Source: Mesaphorura yosii
Taxonomy: Eukaryota > Arthropoda > Collembola > Poduromorpha > Tullbergiidae
Reading direction: 5' to 3'
DNA length: 64,000 bases
NCBI GenBank assembly: GCA_009869945.1
Contig: WIXG01000162.1
Coordinates: 1-64,000 of the forward strand
Shown here in pieces: positions 24,301 to 39,300 of the stretch. Position 1 is the stretch's first letter; every line of letters starts with the position of its first letter. The translations under genes were made by a program, and so were the position numbers. The notes under the pieces were generated by a model. The model was not told the origin of the DNA, made no database searches, and saw only the letters and a program-made list of their open reading frames with translations.

Positions 24301-27300
24301 GAAAGTCTTCACGGCAATTTGTGCCGTGCGTGCGGTAACCGTAAATGAAAAATTCGTGCGATGGAATAAATCATTTGTGTAAATGTGAATAAAGTATGAG
24401 AATTCGAAAATTCGTAAGATGGCTTATGAAATCAATGGAACTCATAAAATTAAAATGCAGTTCAATTAAATGATGACATCCGTGCAAATACAAAAAGGGT
24501 AACGGGCCGACATGAATATTGAGTTATCAAATGACCTCTGTATTCTCTCGAAGGGCTGGTGCACGTACTGTGCGCATGATAGTTATTCGTAAGAAAGAAT
24601 TTAAGAAGTCTCGACGGCCCAACAATTCTTGGAACACCAATTGCAGAATCACTCAGCCCACGGCGACTTAATGCCTCCAGAGATTTCACACGTGAAATTG
24701 AACTTTCACTGTATGCCGAACGAAGGTGGTTTCTTGTTGAATCGATTGTGATGTCTAGCATTCCAGTGTCCCGTTCGTTTAGTTTAGGAATTGAGAGGGA
24801 CAAGGACTCTGAAGAGACCTTCCACTCATTTGCTCCTTCGTAAGCATGAAAATCTAACACAAGCCCCAGGTTAGTTGGCAACAAGTTAAAATGCTATTCA
24901 GTTAGAACTTTCTAAAACTCATCTAATGATAGATTCACTCCAATCGTGCGAGTGTTACATAGCGGCGCTTACCTCTGGACATTAATGGCGACGGTTGAGA
25001 CAGCATCGTAGCCAGGCCTTGGAAAATTGCTGCTTGCTTCGCCACTTCCAAGCTTACAACTGGACCAGTTCGGACCAAGTACTCCGCGGCTCTGCATCAA
25101 AATCAAATCAAGTCAGTTAGGCAATAAAATCTTCTACTTTGACAAAAAAAACTTACTTTTCTTGTGTGATTCCAACGAGACTTTGCCCATCAACACTTAT
25201 AAGTTGATCTCCAGCTGCCAAGCGTCCGTCCTGCAACAAAGTGTGGAATACTTCAATGAAGCCATACGTTGACTGTAACAAATCTCTCTATATATTTTAA
25301 TAAGGGGAATATTTTACGGCGCTGCTGGTTCGCTTCGGAAAGCGGAACTTTGAAATCAAAGTCAAAGTTCGTCTACAAATCGTTTCAAGCCATTTCAATT
25401 TCTTAATTAAAATTTCGGAACGTACACACCTTCGGCCACACATTCTTGCAAACTGAGACGAACCCAACAACAAATAAGAGGCTACGAGGGGTTGAACTGT
25501 GGAATTCCACGATCAGAAACCAGGTACGAGTTGCGAGTTCAGTTCAGGTACAAACGACATTGCAACAATCTGTCAGTCAACATTATTCGTCTGATTAGTT
25601 CATGATGAGAGAAGTCAAGTCATGAAGTGATGCGGTTGCAGTGCGTGGATGTGAGAGCAGAGAAATTGTTTCTTAATGGGTTTAACTTTTTTTCGAAGCA
25701 TTTTATGTTTGTACATTTGTTATTTGCTGTTTGACTTGATGATCTGCTACGCCGTGCCAGCGCCTGCTTGGCAGTCAGTCAGAACGCAAACAAAGCGAAC
25801 GGCAAATGCCAATTATGTAACCTGGCATGATTAATCCTTTTCTGTGTATTTGTACTTCATTCGTCTCCAAGACTGGCGCTGGCGCAATTAAATTATTCAA
25901 AAGGCGAAAGGAATACGGGTTCTTTGTGTAAATCTCTAATTTGATTTAAGACGTGTCGTGCCTTCTGCGTTGGCACGCTACGTGTAAAAAATATGCAAAT
26001 CCGTCTCATTATAATAAATACTTGCGGGCAGAAATTCAATCCAGCTGGCTGGCTCCGTTCGACTTGCAAAAGATCTGCGACCGAAAACATTTTGATCTTG
26101 TTTTCTGCTTGTTAGGGTTTCCGAAAGCGAATGTGTTTAAAATTACAGCTTTTACTCATGCAAAAGGTAAAGGGGGCAGGAGAAAGGACGAAACTGGTTT
26201 TGGGAGAGCAGCTATTCATTTATCATGTAATGATAATTTGTTGCAGGGTAAACAACGCGACGCAGAATACAGCGCACTGCACAGCGGGCAGCAAACAGAG
26301 TGAAACATTTGCCATTTAGAATCAAGTCTTGCAGTCTCACAATTGTTATCAAGAATTTAATTGTAATTGTGATTACTTGAACCACTTTCTGAAAGAAGCG
26401 TTGAATTCCTTCGCCTCACCACACTTTATTGCGCATCGATAACGACCGAGCAGCTGAGACCATCAAAAATCGAGAACCATCATCACATCATTCTCAAAGT
26501 AATTAACTGTCATGCCATGCTCAAATATCGAATCTTTTTGCCAATATAATTTAGGCTAATCTATTCAGAGGATGTTTGCAAACTCTCGAATTTGCACAAA
26601 CACGAACCTATTTGCAATATTTCAATTCTGACATGACACGTCAAAGCCACAGTCAAAGTAGCTAGTAGAGGATTCGATTGTTATCCTGAAACTTGAGCCA
26701 GGCTCGTGGAATTCTTTTCTGCAGTAGTACACTTTCTGAATAGCGCCACTGAACAATATGAGCAGGTTCATTATGTGATGTATGGAGCCCGAATGCCAGC
26801 ACATCGCGTTCATTAAGCATGCTGCTGCCTCGCTGCCTGTGAGTTGTTTATTCTCGCAGAAAGCAATCGAAGCATAACTAAATACGAAAGCAGGAAGTCA
26901 AATCTCGAATTCTTCCTGCGTTACGCCGCCGTCGCCGTCACAGTCACGGAACAAACAACCGAGATCGAGTACGGCGACGCGGGACCAAAGATAAGATATC
27001 ATAAGATCATTCGAGCCGTACGTTAAGCGAGGATTTGTTTACATGTTAAATATGATAATTACATCATGCGCGTGCGTGGTTAAAGAAGACCGACCCGACT
27101 GAGACAAGCAGACAGTCGTAAGACCAGCCATAAAGGGGTTGCTAATTTATAGCCATGTACTACCAGCAGCCATAAAACGACAGTGAAACTGAGAAGTTCC
27201 TTCTTTTCTTTGTTTCTTTGAAACAAAATCTGCACATTATGCCAGACCACGGCATGTCAGTCATTAGCGTGTGGCAGAAGGAATTATAGCCTTGACTGAA

Positions 27301-30300
27301 GACATTTTTACGATGACTGTAAACAATTCAAGTTTGGATCGCTCGTCTGCCTGCCTGTTTCAATTCGCTACTCGTACTCACGGCAGATGCACACGCTTAC
27401 GACACAGGACATGTTTATTACAAAGGATGTCGAGTGCCAGACAGACAGAACTCAAAATCCAGCAGTAAATGGGTGACTGAGTTTGGGATCCTTGAGAGAA
27501 AAGGAAAAGGTGGAGTACGGCTTGCCTTTTCCTGTGACGCATGCTGAGCTACGATTAAATTAAATAGTTTTTTGAGCAAGAATTTCGAGACGGGACGTAA
27601 CCTGATACATTTCTTATCATGCAAATTACTCGTACAGTAATTTGGCGAAAAAATTTACGTCAGTACAACTTCTACATGTAATCTCTCTAAGCGACGAGGT
27701 ATTGGTTAACTTACCATGTCAGCAGAGCCCCCTTTCACGACAGATTTGATGTAAATGCCCAATCGATCTTGTCCAACACCCTGCAACAATAAAGCACAAA
27801 CGACGCATTAGATTAGTTAACATTAAGGCCACAACCACGGTGTTGAAGAACGGATCTAATCTCATTTCAGCATCCCCCATTTCATCGTATTTCACGTCTT
27901 TGAGTCTGATCATTCGTGTACATACATAAATCACGAGTCTGCCTCTTCTGGCTTAATACTCATACAATTAAGCCTGAATGGAATTCCAAGTCCAAGTTCA
28001 AGCAACAATTTTAAACGAGCGTAATAATAAATCATCACGAACAATGCATTTATTTCTGTAACATGATCTCCTGCTCAATTTAGCTCAAGCTAAAGCGTTT
28101 CTTCAATGCAGCACGATTTACACGACACTTCTAAAGCCATTATTACTGTTATCCGTAAATGCATTTGATCTATGAACTTCGGCATTTATGGTCCCGTCCT
28201 GTGTGGTGTAATATTCGTTCATTTTCAACTAAATATCTGTGGTTAGAAAGAAAAGCAACAGAAAATCTCAGGAGACTCGATAGGTCGATGTTTGAAACTT
28301 ATAAATTCTGACAAATTGCGCACTTCGTGCGATTAATTTCTCCCGCGCCTTCAAAATTACGGGAAATGTCCCCAGGCATTACGACATATATTAATATTTA
28401 TTGAGCATTCTCCAGGTTAACTATTCCGAACTTAAAGAACTAAACTGCAAGAATTTCACCTCATCCACCGAGTAGCATTTCGGATTTGGTTCCACACAGG
28501 AAATTGCAAACTCGGCACTGACGCTTTTCCTCTGCTCGGCCTGCTGTTTCCTTAACCGATTCAGACGGAGTTCTAAATCCGCCACATTGTGCCCATTAAA
28601 CGTACTGGCCGAATCTCCAGCCTCAATTTCATTGCATACTTCATGTGTCGTGTTGTAAAAGTACGTTATGGGAACGCTCAGGCTGAAATTGTTCTCCTGT
28701 GGGTATCTGGAGGAGTTTGCAGGTTCGGCGTAGCTCATCGGTCTCCATTTCTTTTTGGTGAATGTCGAATTGTGTGGTTGATTTCGCACGCCATTGCCAT
28801 TGCTAATTCCACTGCTATTGGTATCGCCGTTTCCATTTCGAGAACTGTTCTCTTTGCAGAAAGCGTACGAGCAGACGCCATGCACGGGGACGGGCGTCTT
28901 GACGACGGCGACAGAGGCACACCTTTCACGTTCACTCGGGTCCTGATTCTGCCATTGCCTGTTTTGCTGTCTCTGCCGAAGAATGGATTTAACTCTCGAC
29001 GAACTCATGCTGTTCACGCTGGGGTAACCCCGCCGTAGAATGGTACGCACGCACAGTGCACTACACTCTTAATTACGCTTACGCACGATTGAGGTATGGG
29101 GATTTACTTTCAAGAGCAAAGAGCATTACACCCCAGGCACTGATAATTTGTCACTCCTGTATGCTGTATGAAATATGAAATGAGGGAATTAATCAATCTC
29201 TTCGCGTAAATGAACGCGTGATTGATGTCTCGTGCTAATGAGCAGAATTCCACCATGAAATTGACGCTAAGGCAGGGCACAAGACACCTTGACGCAGTGA
29301 CTAGAAAAGGATGAATGGGTCGTGAAGTGTGATGGAACCCTTCTGAGAAATAATATTCCACCTGTGACTTCCTTTCCAAAACAGGCAACGGCGACTCTCA
29401 TCTAACTCATCATTTACATTACAATGGAAACTCTTTTCGTTTAAAAACACTTGACTTGAGCGACTCGACTGCTGCGTTAAGAGACACACTAATTTCCGTC
29501 TTCCTTCGAATCCGGATTTTCTTCGCACGCCCTGCCCCTGCCTCGTCTTTTCTCGCACTTGTACTTTGAGCTGCTGCTCGTGTTACATCGCAGGCGATCC
29601 GGTGCCCTGAAGCTCTTTTACTATTTTCTCTGAGACTTTTTATTCTGCGACTAGCTCTTTATGGACTTTATTATTATGTGATATGCTTTTCTCAAGAATT
29701 ATAAAAATAATGTAAATAACCCTTTCTTGCACTTTTACGCTTAAAACCCTGGCCAGCTTTTCGCTCAACTCCGTGCTTGTGGTAATCTTGTCAAAACTCG
29801 CGTATTGTGTAATATTCTCGCTATTATCAAATCATAATGCTGTTTGCTTATGAAATTATATTTGGTAGAGCGTAACAATGCTGCAATGCTGGCTGTGGTT
29901 CGTGGGATCTGAGTTGAGACCTTTTGCCAAGTAGGAATTAAGCTTAGACTCGGGGTTTGGCTGAGTTGGCTTCCTGCTCAAATATGTTATTAGCACGAAC
30001 TCTAAATATTACATCAGACCTCGTACCGTATCGTTATCCAACGGAATTTGCAATATTTCCACAACTCGTTCAATATTTAAGACAAATCCTTACGCTGTAA
30101 TTGAAAGGAAGGCAAAAGGACTGGCTGACTGCGAAACTGCGGGACCTAAAAATCAAGCATGACAACTTTTCGATTTTTATGGGAAAACGAAGGAAATGAC
30201 TTTTCATGTTGTCCTGCTCACTCCGCTCTCGAAACCTTCCATGTCGAGTCGGAGGTAAGTTCAGCCACATAGGCACAATGTGGTTGTGAAAATGTAAATC

Positions 30301-33300
30301 GTCAGCATTATTTTACATTTTATTTTATGGTTCACACGATTTGTTTTCGTACGTCTATGCTCAAGACCGAGATCCATAAAAATCCGAGATCCGTGTTGTT
30401 GCTTTCGTACCAGCAACCCAGCGGCTAACTCTCACATTCACACACGCCACAGAAAACGTGATGGATTCAGAATAGTGGAGATTAGTCCATAACAATAGTA
30501 ACTGTTCAATTTTTATGAATCGGCCCAAAGAAAGGAACAATGCTGGTGCCTTTGTACTGGTTCCCATTTCGAAAGTTTGTGTTTGACAGGACTAATTTGC
30601 CAACTTGAGTGTAAATACTTGAGGCTTATTTTGACACATTGTAAAATCTCAATCATACGCGCACGCTCAATGCTCAATCTGTCGCTCTCTCCGCGTCGAG
30701 TAGTCAGCATTCGAACAGGTTTTACAAACCTCGGCTTAAATCGAACTAATTAAAGCGTAGAAGAAGAAATAATGGATGCATGAACTTACCTTTGCCGCGA
30801 CGATTGAGAGTCCCAATCCCGTGGTCATTTTATGCAATTTTATGGTTTGTACTTCAGGTTCATTCGGCCCTTTTGTGCTTGGACCCACACTTGCGCTTCC
30901 CATCACACTCGTGTTTGGTCCGACGCTCTGCCCCATGATTACCGAGGTTTGTTGCTGCAGTTGCGGAGGAGGTTGATGTGTGTTGTTCAGATTGTAGTTG
31001 TACGTGTTCGGAACTGTCGGGACGATTGTTGCTGTTGAATTATTGTTGAACGCAGTGGCAAATGATCGTCCACTCATAGCACTTGGCGACCGCATCGGGT
31101 CCTGGAAGAAGATCGTCCAGTAGCCTGCCGCACTCGGATTCGGAGTCAGACGACAGACGGGAAGGAGCGGGCTCAGGAACTCAATTAGCCCCGAAGGAAC
31201 ACCACGAACAATGTCACACGAATAGCCGTCTTCTGGGAGGAGGAAAGCGAGACCAAGCAGTGGTTCTTCTTCAACGCGAACTTGGCGACCGTCGGAACGA
31301 ATGAGTTCATCAACTGTCGACTCAGCCACCTATGCGACGATTGAGAGTAAAAAGAACTATAAAAGCTTGAATTTAAGAGATCGTACACTACTCTTGCTCT
31401 TACATCGTGCTCTTTCTACAAACAACGAGAACGACTAGCATGGTCGGTGTGTCAGAACGACAACAATATAAAATTTCATGTATGCGTTTAATTGTAGCTA
31501 TTAAAACCCCACAAAACACCACACCACGCTGCTGCTGAGGTTGAATGTACGTAATTCTTCGTTTGGCTATTACTCATCTGCGTGTCTCATCTCTTCGTAC
31601 TGGCGCATGTACGCGTACGTAATATTTGATGTTTAAGTGGTTAGTCATCATCATCATGCATCGCGTACACATGGGCATTATGTATTCAGTATTTTCAGAA
31701 TTTATTATCTTTCGGAGCTCGGAATCGTGATGGTCTCATCCCATTCCTACGCACTACATTGGCACTGGCATTGCATGCCTTTCTGCCAGGCATGCATCGA
31801 GTAAAATGTATTAACCACAAATTACAAGAACATTTTACTATCAGTCATTCCCATGCACTTTTGTTTTAGTTCTACGTTGTCCTTCAACTTGAACTGCACA
31901 TGCACTCAGAACAACATTTGCCCGTATGCGTACACGTAAAAAAAACTTTCCATGAATTTGAACAGAGCTTTTTTCTACTTTTACAGCAAATCTTTTACTG
32001 TCACATTGAACGCAAGCACGCCGTCGTATGAATAACGGTTTGTTCCGCGAGCCAGCAATGCAAAACAAAAGCTCACATCGAGAGCTGAGACTGAAGGTTT
32101 ACATTTGAAAGTAAAGTTATTCTGCGGAAACAAAAGAAAGCACTCACAAAAGCCTGTCATTAAACCGTGATGCACGGTGGTGAAATATCAAGAGCGTGGC
32201 GGCTACAATGCGAAGAATACGAGTGGTGCACCAAACGCCGGCAGCTGCAGAACAAAAACAGCTAATTTCGTGTCGTATGTCCCAAAAGCAAGAGGCTCGA
32301 ATTGGCGAACAAATTGTTACCGTTATGCCGTGGTCAATGTCTGTCTTCACATTCTTGCTGCACGAGAATAATTAAACTTTATGGATTTTATTGTTCCTGA
32401 ATTACAGTGGCAGATGCCACACAGATTGAGCCATTTGGAAACTGATGATGCTTTGTCCCTTTTAAACACTAAAGTGGTTTCAGGTGATACGGCTCAAGAG
32501 TAAAACATCCCAACTCTCTCTGCTCTGCTCCGAATTTGTTTTGCCTTTAGTCAAACGAAGCTACTCTAAGAAAACATATTAAAGCTCTCTGTCAAAACAA
32601 GATAATCTTAAAAGTGGAACGAGCGTTAATGTCTTTTCCAGGTCTCGAACTTCGCATCTCGCGTATTGGTAAAGAAAATGGGGGTTCCCCAAATCCCATT
32701 TCAAGACATACACACGCTTCTTTATTTAGCATCACCACATCTTCGGACAGTTAAGACTTCTTTCCCTAGCTCAAGGACATTCCGCCTATTGCCACCACTT
32801 TTGCGTTCGGATGATCTAATTTAAGGTAATATTTGACGATCATTTAAAGCAAGGGCGTGCCCCAGGAAACATCGCAACGCCCATCGCAATGAAACTTCAA
32901 TTCTAATAATTGTTAGAGGGGCACAATACTTTGATGGTCAAATTGCTCAAACGTGGGTTAGGAATATGCACTGTTCTTGTACACTAAATTCATGGAAAGT
33001 ATTAAAGACACGCTAAAGATGAAAAGGGGACAAAACTTGAAAACTATAACTTGAGTTAGCCCTTCACCATTGCAAAACCTTTGACACAGCTCGCACAGAA
33101 GTAGAGACAAAGGAAATCATCTTACCCGAATGATGTTATTGAGAATATCATTGGGAATGGGAATCTCATCAGCCTCATACTGGTACTTCATCAGTAAACA
33201 TCGCAGTTGAAGCGAATTCAATTTAAAGCAGCTATTGGCCAAAGTTGAAACTTCCTCGACGTTGTTCTTTGGAGCCTAAATGTCAGAAAACGAAAAATCA

Positions 33301-36300
33301 GAAAAGGATCTCACAAAAGAAGTCTGAAGTTCAAAGCACAAAAAACTTGTGCGAGCCGGGATTCAATTTTTAAAACAAAAGTGATGACGAACTCAGAATT
33401 TTTCAATGCACGCGCACAAGCGCGAAAGACAAACCTGGAGAAAGTGTGCAGCCTGGATGACTCGCACAAGGTGGCAATTCGCAGCCAGATCAAGGCCTTG
33501 TGCTTCCGCCCAAGTTTCAATTTTGTTCAGACGACGACGAAGTCGGATTCCCCACGCACGGCTGCAGTAGTTTCTTCCTTCCATGCTAACTAACTGCAAG
33601 GCACACGAGAAACAAAGAATTAGAGACTTACAAAAATATTTTGCATGAGAAAAAAGGCATCGTATTGGCTGGACAAAACACGAATCTAATATTATTATGT
33701 AACACAATTTTTCAACTTCCACGATCAGCCCACCTTTCTTTTAAGATTAATGAAATCGATTCCAGGATCAATAAAATTCCTCGTTCGAGTCGGCTTTAAT
33801 TAAGCAATTCTTATAGGCCATGCATCGTCATATTCATTGCCCACGCCGCTTTCGAACCCACGAGAAATTACTCGTTTAGGTGCAAAGCTCATTCATACAA
33901 ATGTATTTTGATCAAGATTTCAAACCAAAAGCCATGATCGAATATAAGAACGGTGGCTGTCGAACACAACGCAAGTCAAAATCGATGTGCTACGTAACTA
34001 TCAATCCTTTAACTGCGTTTCAATGAGGAGCTTACCTTATTAAATATTGCCATATTAATAAAGTGGAAGAGTTGAGAGAATAGTTGAATGGTTAAAGCAG
34101 CATTCACGCGACAACGACGGAGAAGAGTCATTCCGGACAAAAGTACTCCCATGACCTGCAACAAGAGACAGAAAACAATCACATTAAAGTAAAGGTGACT
34201 ATTAAACAGAGCCGTCTTTGTCTTGTGTTATGTAAATAATTAATGCCAGTGCAGAGCGAACATGTTCCGACTGCAGACGTCTCTTTGTGGTTCGCTTCAT
34301 TCGAACAGACAAATTCCAGCAATGATCATGAGATGCATGTTTAATTTTATTGACGACGTGAAAAACAATAAATGCGATTGTATCTGGCAAATTCTGATAA
34401 TGTGATATTAATCTAAGAATACTGTGCACGTTTTGACGATTGTCAAAGTAAAAGTCGAAAGCGTATTGCATTTTGGCGAGTTGAATTCTGGTCAAACAGT
34501 CAATTTATGAAAGTGCTCATTTCGTTTAGGAAGTACAGGCTATTTCTGGACAATTTTATCACGTCATGGCTATTTGTGGAAATGCTCTGCATTTTTAACA
34601 TTGAGAGTTTACGTCACGATCGGGAAAAACAAGGCAATGTCATCGAGAGTTCATCCACACATGGCACGGCATTCCACACGAATATAACTTGTAGCAAGGT
34701 ATGAACCCGAGTTGTCGAACTATACTTTAGCTCCAACAAGGCACGATTGACTGCCGATGAGTAGAGTGGAGGGGTAGCATTAGGTTCTACTTTATAGTTC
34801 AATAGTTCTTGTACTATTTGATTAGAGAAAGCAACATGCCTTTCACTTTTCACTCTACCATAACGCAAACGCGGAAACCAACTTTCCAAGCTTACCGATG
34901 AAGTCGCAGTCTCTTCTTCTTCTTCCCTGTCTCGTTCACTCATAAATTGTCCCACATACGCCGCAAACTCGGCTTGGAAGCATGTCACCAGGTGACGGAA
35001 GGCCATTTGGACCACTTCGGCAAGTACATCCTGAGCATCGAGAGAAAATGCCCCGATTTGGCGGTCTGACTTCAGGAAGTGGAGCAGTTCAGACGCGTTT
35101 GCCATCCAAAACGCCAACGAGTTGATGTCGGTGTTTCTTTCTTGAACAACTTGCATGAGTATGTGGGCAACACGAAGGAGGTAGGTGGACAGGAGGTGTG
35201 CGCGTTCGTGTGGAGTGACTTCACTGCGGAAGTGCGTGGTTGCTCTGTACCTGGCCGAGAGGTAGAGCGCGTACGTCGGGGCCAATTTGAACTGAAGGGT
35301 GGCGGGGGTGGCATTGATTATGACAGCCGCAAGAAAACTTTCTTCTCCTTCCTCAGGGAGCTCCAGCGTTGCTGGCAGAATTGAGTCGGGCCTGATCCTG
35401 CAACAACAGAAGCAGATAACGTTACGTGAGATTCCTTTCTGTTCAATTTTCCCGAATCGAATTTCCAAGCGGCCAAATTAATCGTCTTCACTTGAGCCCA
35501 CGCATCACCCGCCATCCTATCCGCATGCCCATCAAAATAGCGCTTCTTACCTCGGTGCCGGGTTCTCCTCCTGAGAGGGACTCAGCTGAGGGGAGATGGT
35601 TCCCGCTCTTCCAGTCAACATCCCACCACCACTGCCACTACTCAAGTCCCCACCAAATTTTGCCATCTGCGACTGTGTGGACTCAATCACCTCTCTACTT
35701 GCGTTCCGTGCACGGGATGACGGCAAACAATTTCAAATCAATGACGTGGTTGCAACAAGGAAGCATCCAAAGTGAAGACGAGGTGGAAGGTGCAATGAAA
35801 CCAAAGAAAACAAAAGTATGTACAAGTGAGTTCAACATTTCAACCAAAACCAGACTACATACTCTACGCTACATTACAGGCGTTGGGGTTGGTGTTTACG
35901 GTGTGTGGGATGATTTACGCAAACCAAATGAAATGCAGTAAACTTAATCTAAAAAGCGTTCCGAGCAACTAATTCATAAAGGCGTTTTACTCGATGCTTT
36001 AAAATTTATTGCAGATCCATCCTTTATACTACTAATTGGTATAGCCTTCTTACCCCGTAAAGTAAGTACAAACACACTCGTTCCTGTCGCACAAGCGCAA
36101 CAGTCTTTTTACAGCTACGAATGGTTGGGAATTCTATTCATCCACAATAAATTTGCACAAATGCAAATACTTCGCATCATGGTAGCAGAACCAATTCGTT
36201 TAATGTGCACTCAAACGGCTCGAGCTAAGCGAATTAGTGAGCTTGTACGCCGTTTTGTTTTGTTTCACTGCTCACTCTTGAGCGAACTCGAATAGACAGG

Positions 36301-39300
36301 CATAATTGAATTGAGAAGGAGAAAGACATTTCCCAGATGCCGTATCTCACAAAAGTGTACTTTGGACGATAAGCGATATATTGTGTCATGCATTTCCATA
36401 TTTCGGTCGTGGTATTGTAATCTCAAGAGAAATAAACACGATTGCTCACAATGTATCAAGTTGCAGCTTAGTTTTCCTTTTATGAGTTCATATTAATTAT
36501 TAGCTTGCCAAGTGCTCTGCTCGATAGTGCAAAATTCCAACGGCTTGCTTAACGGTTTTTTACGTAATTCAATAGTGTTCGTTCTGACTCACATTCGGCT
36601 TTGGAACGCAATAAAGCTTGGAAAGAGTGTAGAATATTCGATTGCACTGTGTGAGGGCTTAGACAGCTATTAAGCCTCGTCCCGTCCATCAGCTTTAATC
36701 AAGCACACAAATCTATCATCATGTAGAAGCAGGCAGGAAAAAATATTACCTTTCAGAGAACGGTCGGCCTCTTTGTGAAAAACGAAAGTAGTAAGTACGG
36801 CCAAACCGCACAATCGTGCCATGGTGGAGCATGGTTGTCTCATAAATTCGTTGTCCATTGACGTAGATGTCTGAATCTCGCGATGAAGGAGTGAGCGTGA
36901 CAATTCCGTCCGTGTTGGCAATCACACAGTGTCGGGGTCTTAGGCCAGCAAGGTGAAGTCCGCCCCAGTCGCTGCCAACTTCAGTCACGTCGTTCTCCAA
37001 TGGAATCTTGCGTCCAGTTTCACTTCCATCTGAAAATACAGCAAAAAATGGTTCAGTCAGACAATATTCGAACGCATTCATAAATTCCAATCGGCAGCTT
37101 GTAAACAACGCGTGTTCAATGTTGTCAATGTGGACATTTCATTAAGTTCAACAAAGTTTGTAATGTTTTCGTTCATGACTATGACTGGTGGAGAAAATGC
37201 GAAAATATCGAATGACAAAAGGCAGAATAACCAATTCATAGTGTTTGCATAATAAATGCTCACTTCCACAACAAACAGAAGAAGCGTCCCACAAGTCTTT
37301 GTTGGGAGTCCTTGTCCTGCCTTTTGTGTGTTCGTGACCCGAGAATTGCACATCAAATAACAAACACAGTTAGGACCAGGTCGAAATTGCATGCGCACCG
37401 TGAGTTTCGAGAGCCTACTAGCCAACGTCAACAGCCACAGGACAGGAGGAGTGAGTTGAAACAATCATTATTTTTACTATAATTACACTCAGCTCAGTTA
37501 CGGACTTACGGACGACCTCGAGCTCTGCTCGTGGCTTGTGTGGATCATGATGTACGACTTTACACGAACTTGACAGAAAATTCCATTTCTTTCTGGCAAA
37601 ACACGCCGGCACGACACCGAGCCTGTCTAATCGAACCTTCAAAGTTGCATGAAACACTCTCCCACACACTTCAGTGGCATTCTTTAACGAGGCAACTGGC
37701 AACTAGAGTTACTGGAGTAGTTGTCAATTTAAAACAGAGCACAATCCAATGCAGTTCGGAGACAGCACAGCGTATGATCGATATATTTGATTGAATAGCT
37801 GAATTGGTCGAACAGACCATAGTGTGAGTGTGGCATGGACGACGACTTCGTAATGTCGCAAAATAATATATTCAATAGTGGAACTGACTGGCAATGATAC
37901 ATAAACAACAACAAACTGGAGAACCGCATAAGGAAAGAATCCATAATAATCTATCATTATTATTATCTTATGTGCACTAAAGGAGTCTATCATCATGAAT
38001 CATCAACCTACTCGTGCAACGCATCGTTTTAGGCATTACACGTGTTAATCGATAATTGATTGGACTCGAAACGGGTTTATGAAATTTCGAATGAATGGAC
38101 TCAAGGCAGCTGGCTCGGCCTTTGCTTACACTTTGCTTGACATAAACTCCGCGAAAACGCCTTCCATATTTTCCAGTGCACAGGAGACCTTCTCGGCAAT
38201 AAAAGGATGTAAACAATTCGCAGCGGTGCAATTCAGAAAGAAACCAACGATCGCGACGACCGACCATTCCAGGGAGTTCGTTAGCTGTCAAGCCTTTGTC
38301 TTTGCTTCCAGGAACTGAGAAAGCACGTCACACGCTGCACGTGCATTAATTTGCTTATGCCGTAATTGGTTGACAATAATTGGAGTCGCGGAGAGAAAGG
38401 AACGTCTGAGTATGGGCTACATTCAGGCACGTGAGCGAGGAAATGCTGTGCCCACTACGCATGCGACATTAAGTTTTACGGGCATTGAATTGAGCATGTG
38501 GGGCTCTTGGCAATAAAATATTGCCTATTTTGAGCCTCGGTGAGAGGTGTAAAAAAAATTTAGCGCATTTTCTGGGACCAGTATAGTGTCTGACATTTTA
38601 ATGGCACGGAACAAAATTATAAACGGACAAAACGGAATCACAAGCGTTAAGATAGAATTCTTGAAGTTCGCCAAGTCCAGTAGTTGCTTGCAACGAAAAT
38701 TGGGCTTTGTGTAAAGCATAGAGGTTCAACGACGTGTAAACCAGCTCATTCGCCAAGCTATCCAGTTTTATATTAAATGAATATCATGCGAATGAAAAGT
38801 AGTTGCATGCTTCAAAAAATGTTCCAGGCACCAAAAGGGGTTAAAAATTCATATTACAACTTTCACAACGTGTATCTTTCTCAGGATCTACAAGAGCACA
38901 TAACAACCCCGTCTCGAAAACACGCCACGAAGAGAATCGCAGGAAAAATAACAGCGGGATGAAAATTGGAATTTGAGTTAAAATTTATGAACGTGGCCTA
39001 CGTGAGGCACGAAGTACATAACAGTAGAGCGAAGTGCCAAAACGAGCAATGGGAAAGAGAAAAATATTGATTAATGACGTCGGGCTTTTAAGCAAATTAC
39101 GAAAAATCTGGTTCAATACCTGGCAATAACTCAATCATGAGTGGCTCCGCTTGTCCGTCATAACTTCCGCGGTATCCGATGTCCTTGCCATCGTCCGTTC
39201 GTCGACTTGGCTTCTTCTTCCGCTTTCTTGGGTGAAAGTCAGCTGGGCGCCGACGAACATGAAACATAACCGACCCTGCAATGACAAAATAAATCATCCG

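Noticed and set aside
28589-29038. Plus-strand open frame of 149 codons
   Set aside because: Antisense to the nested minus-strand frame, which has the more protein-like composition.
34614-34895. Continuation of afadin exon 10 (DIL) to a stop
   Set aside because: It is read-through past a good GTAAGC donor at 34895; the next DIL block (LLRRCRVNAALTIQ) is in the exon at 34036-34155.
35426-35941. Plus-strand open frame of 171 codons
   Set aside because: Antisense to afadin exon 9 and adjoining introns; no homology.
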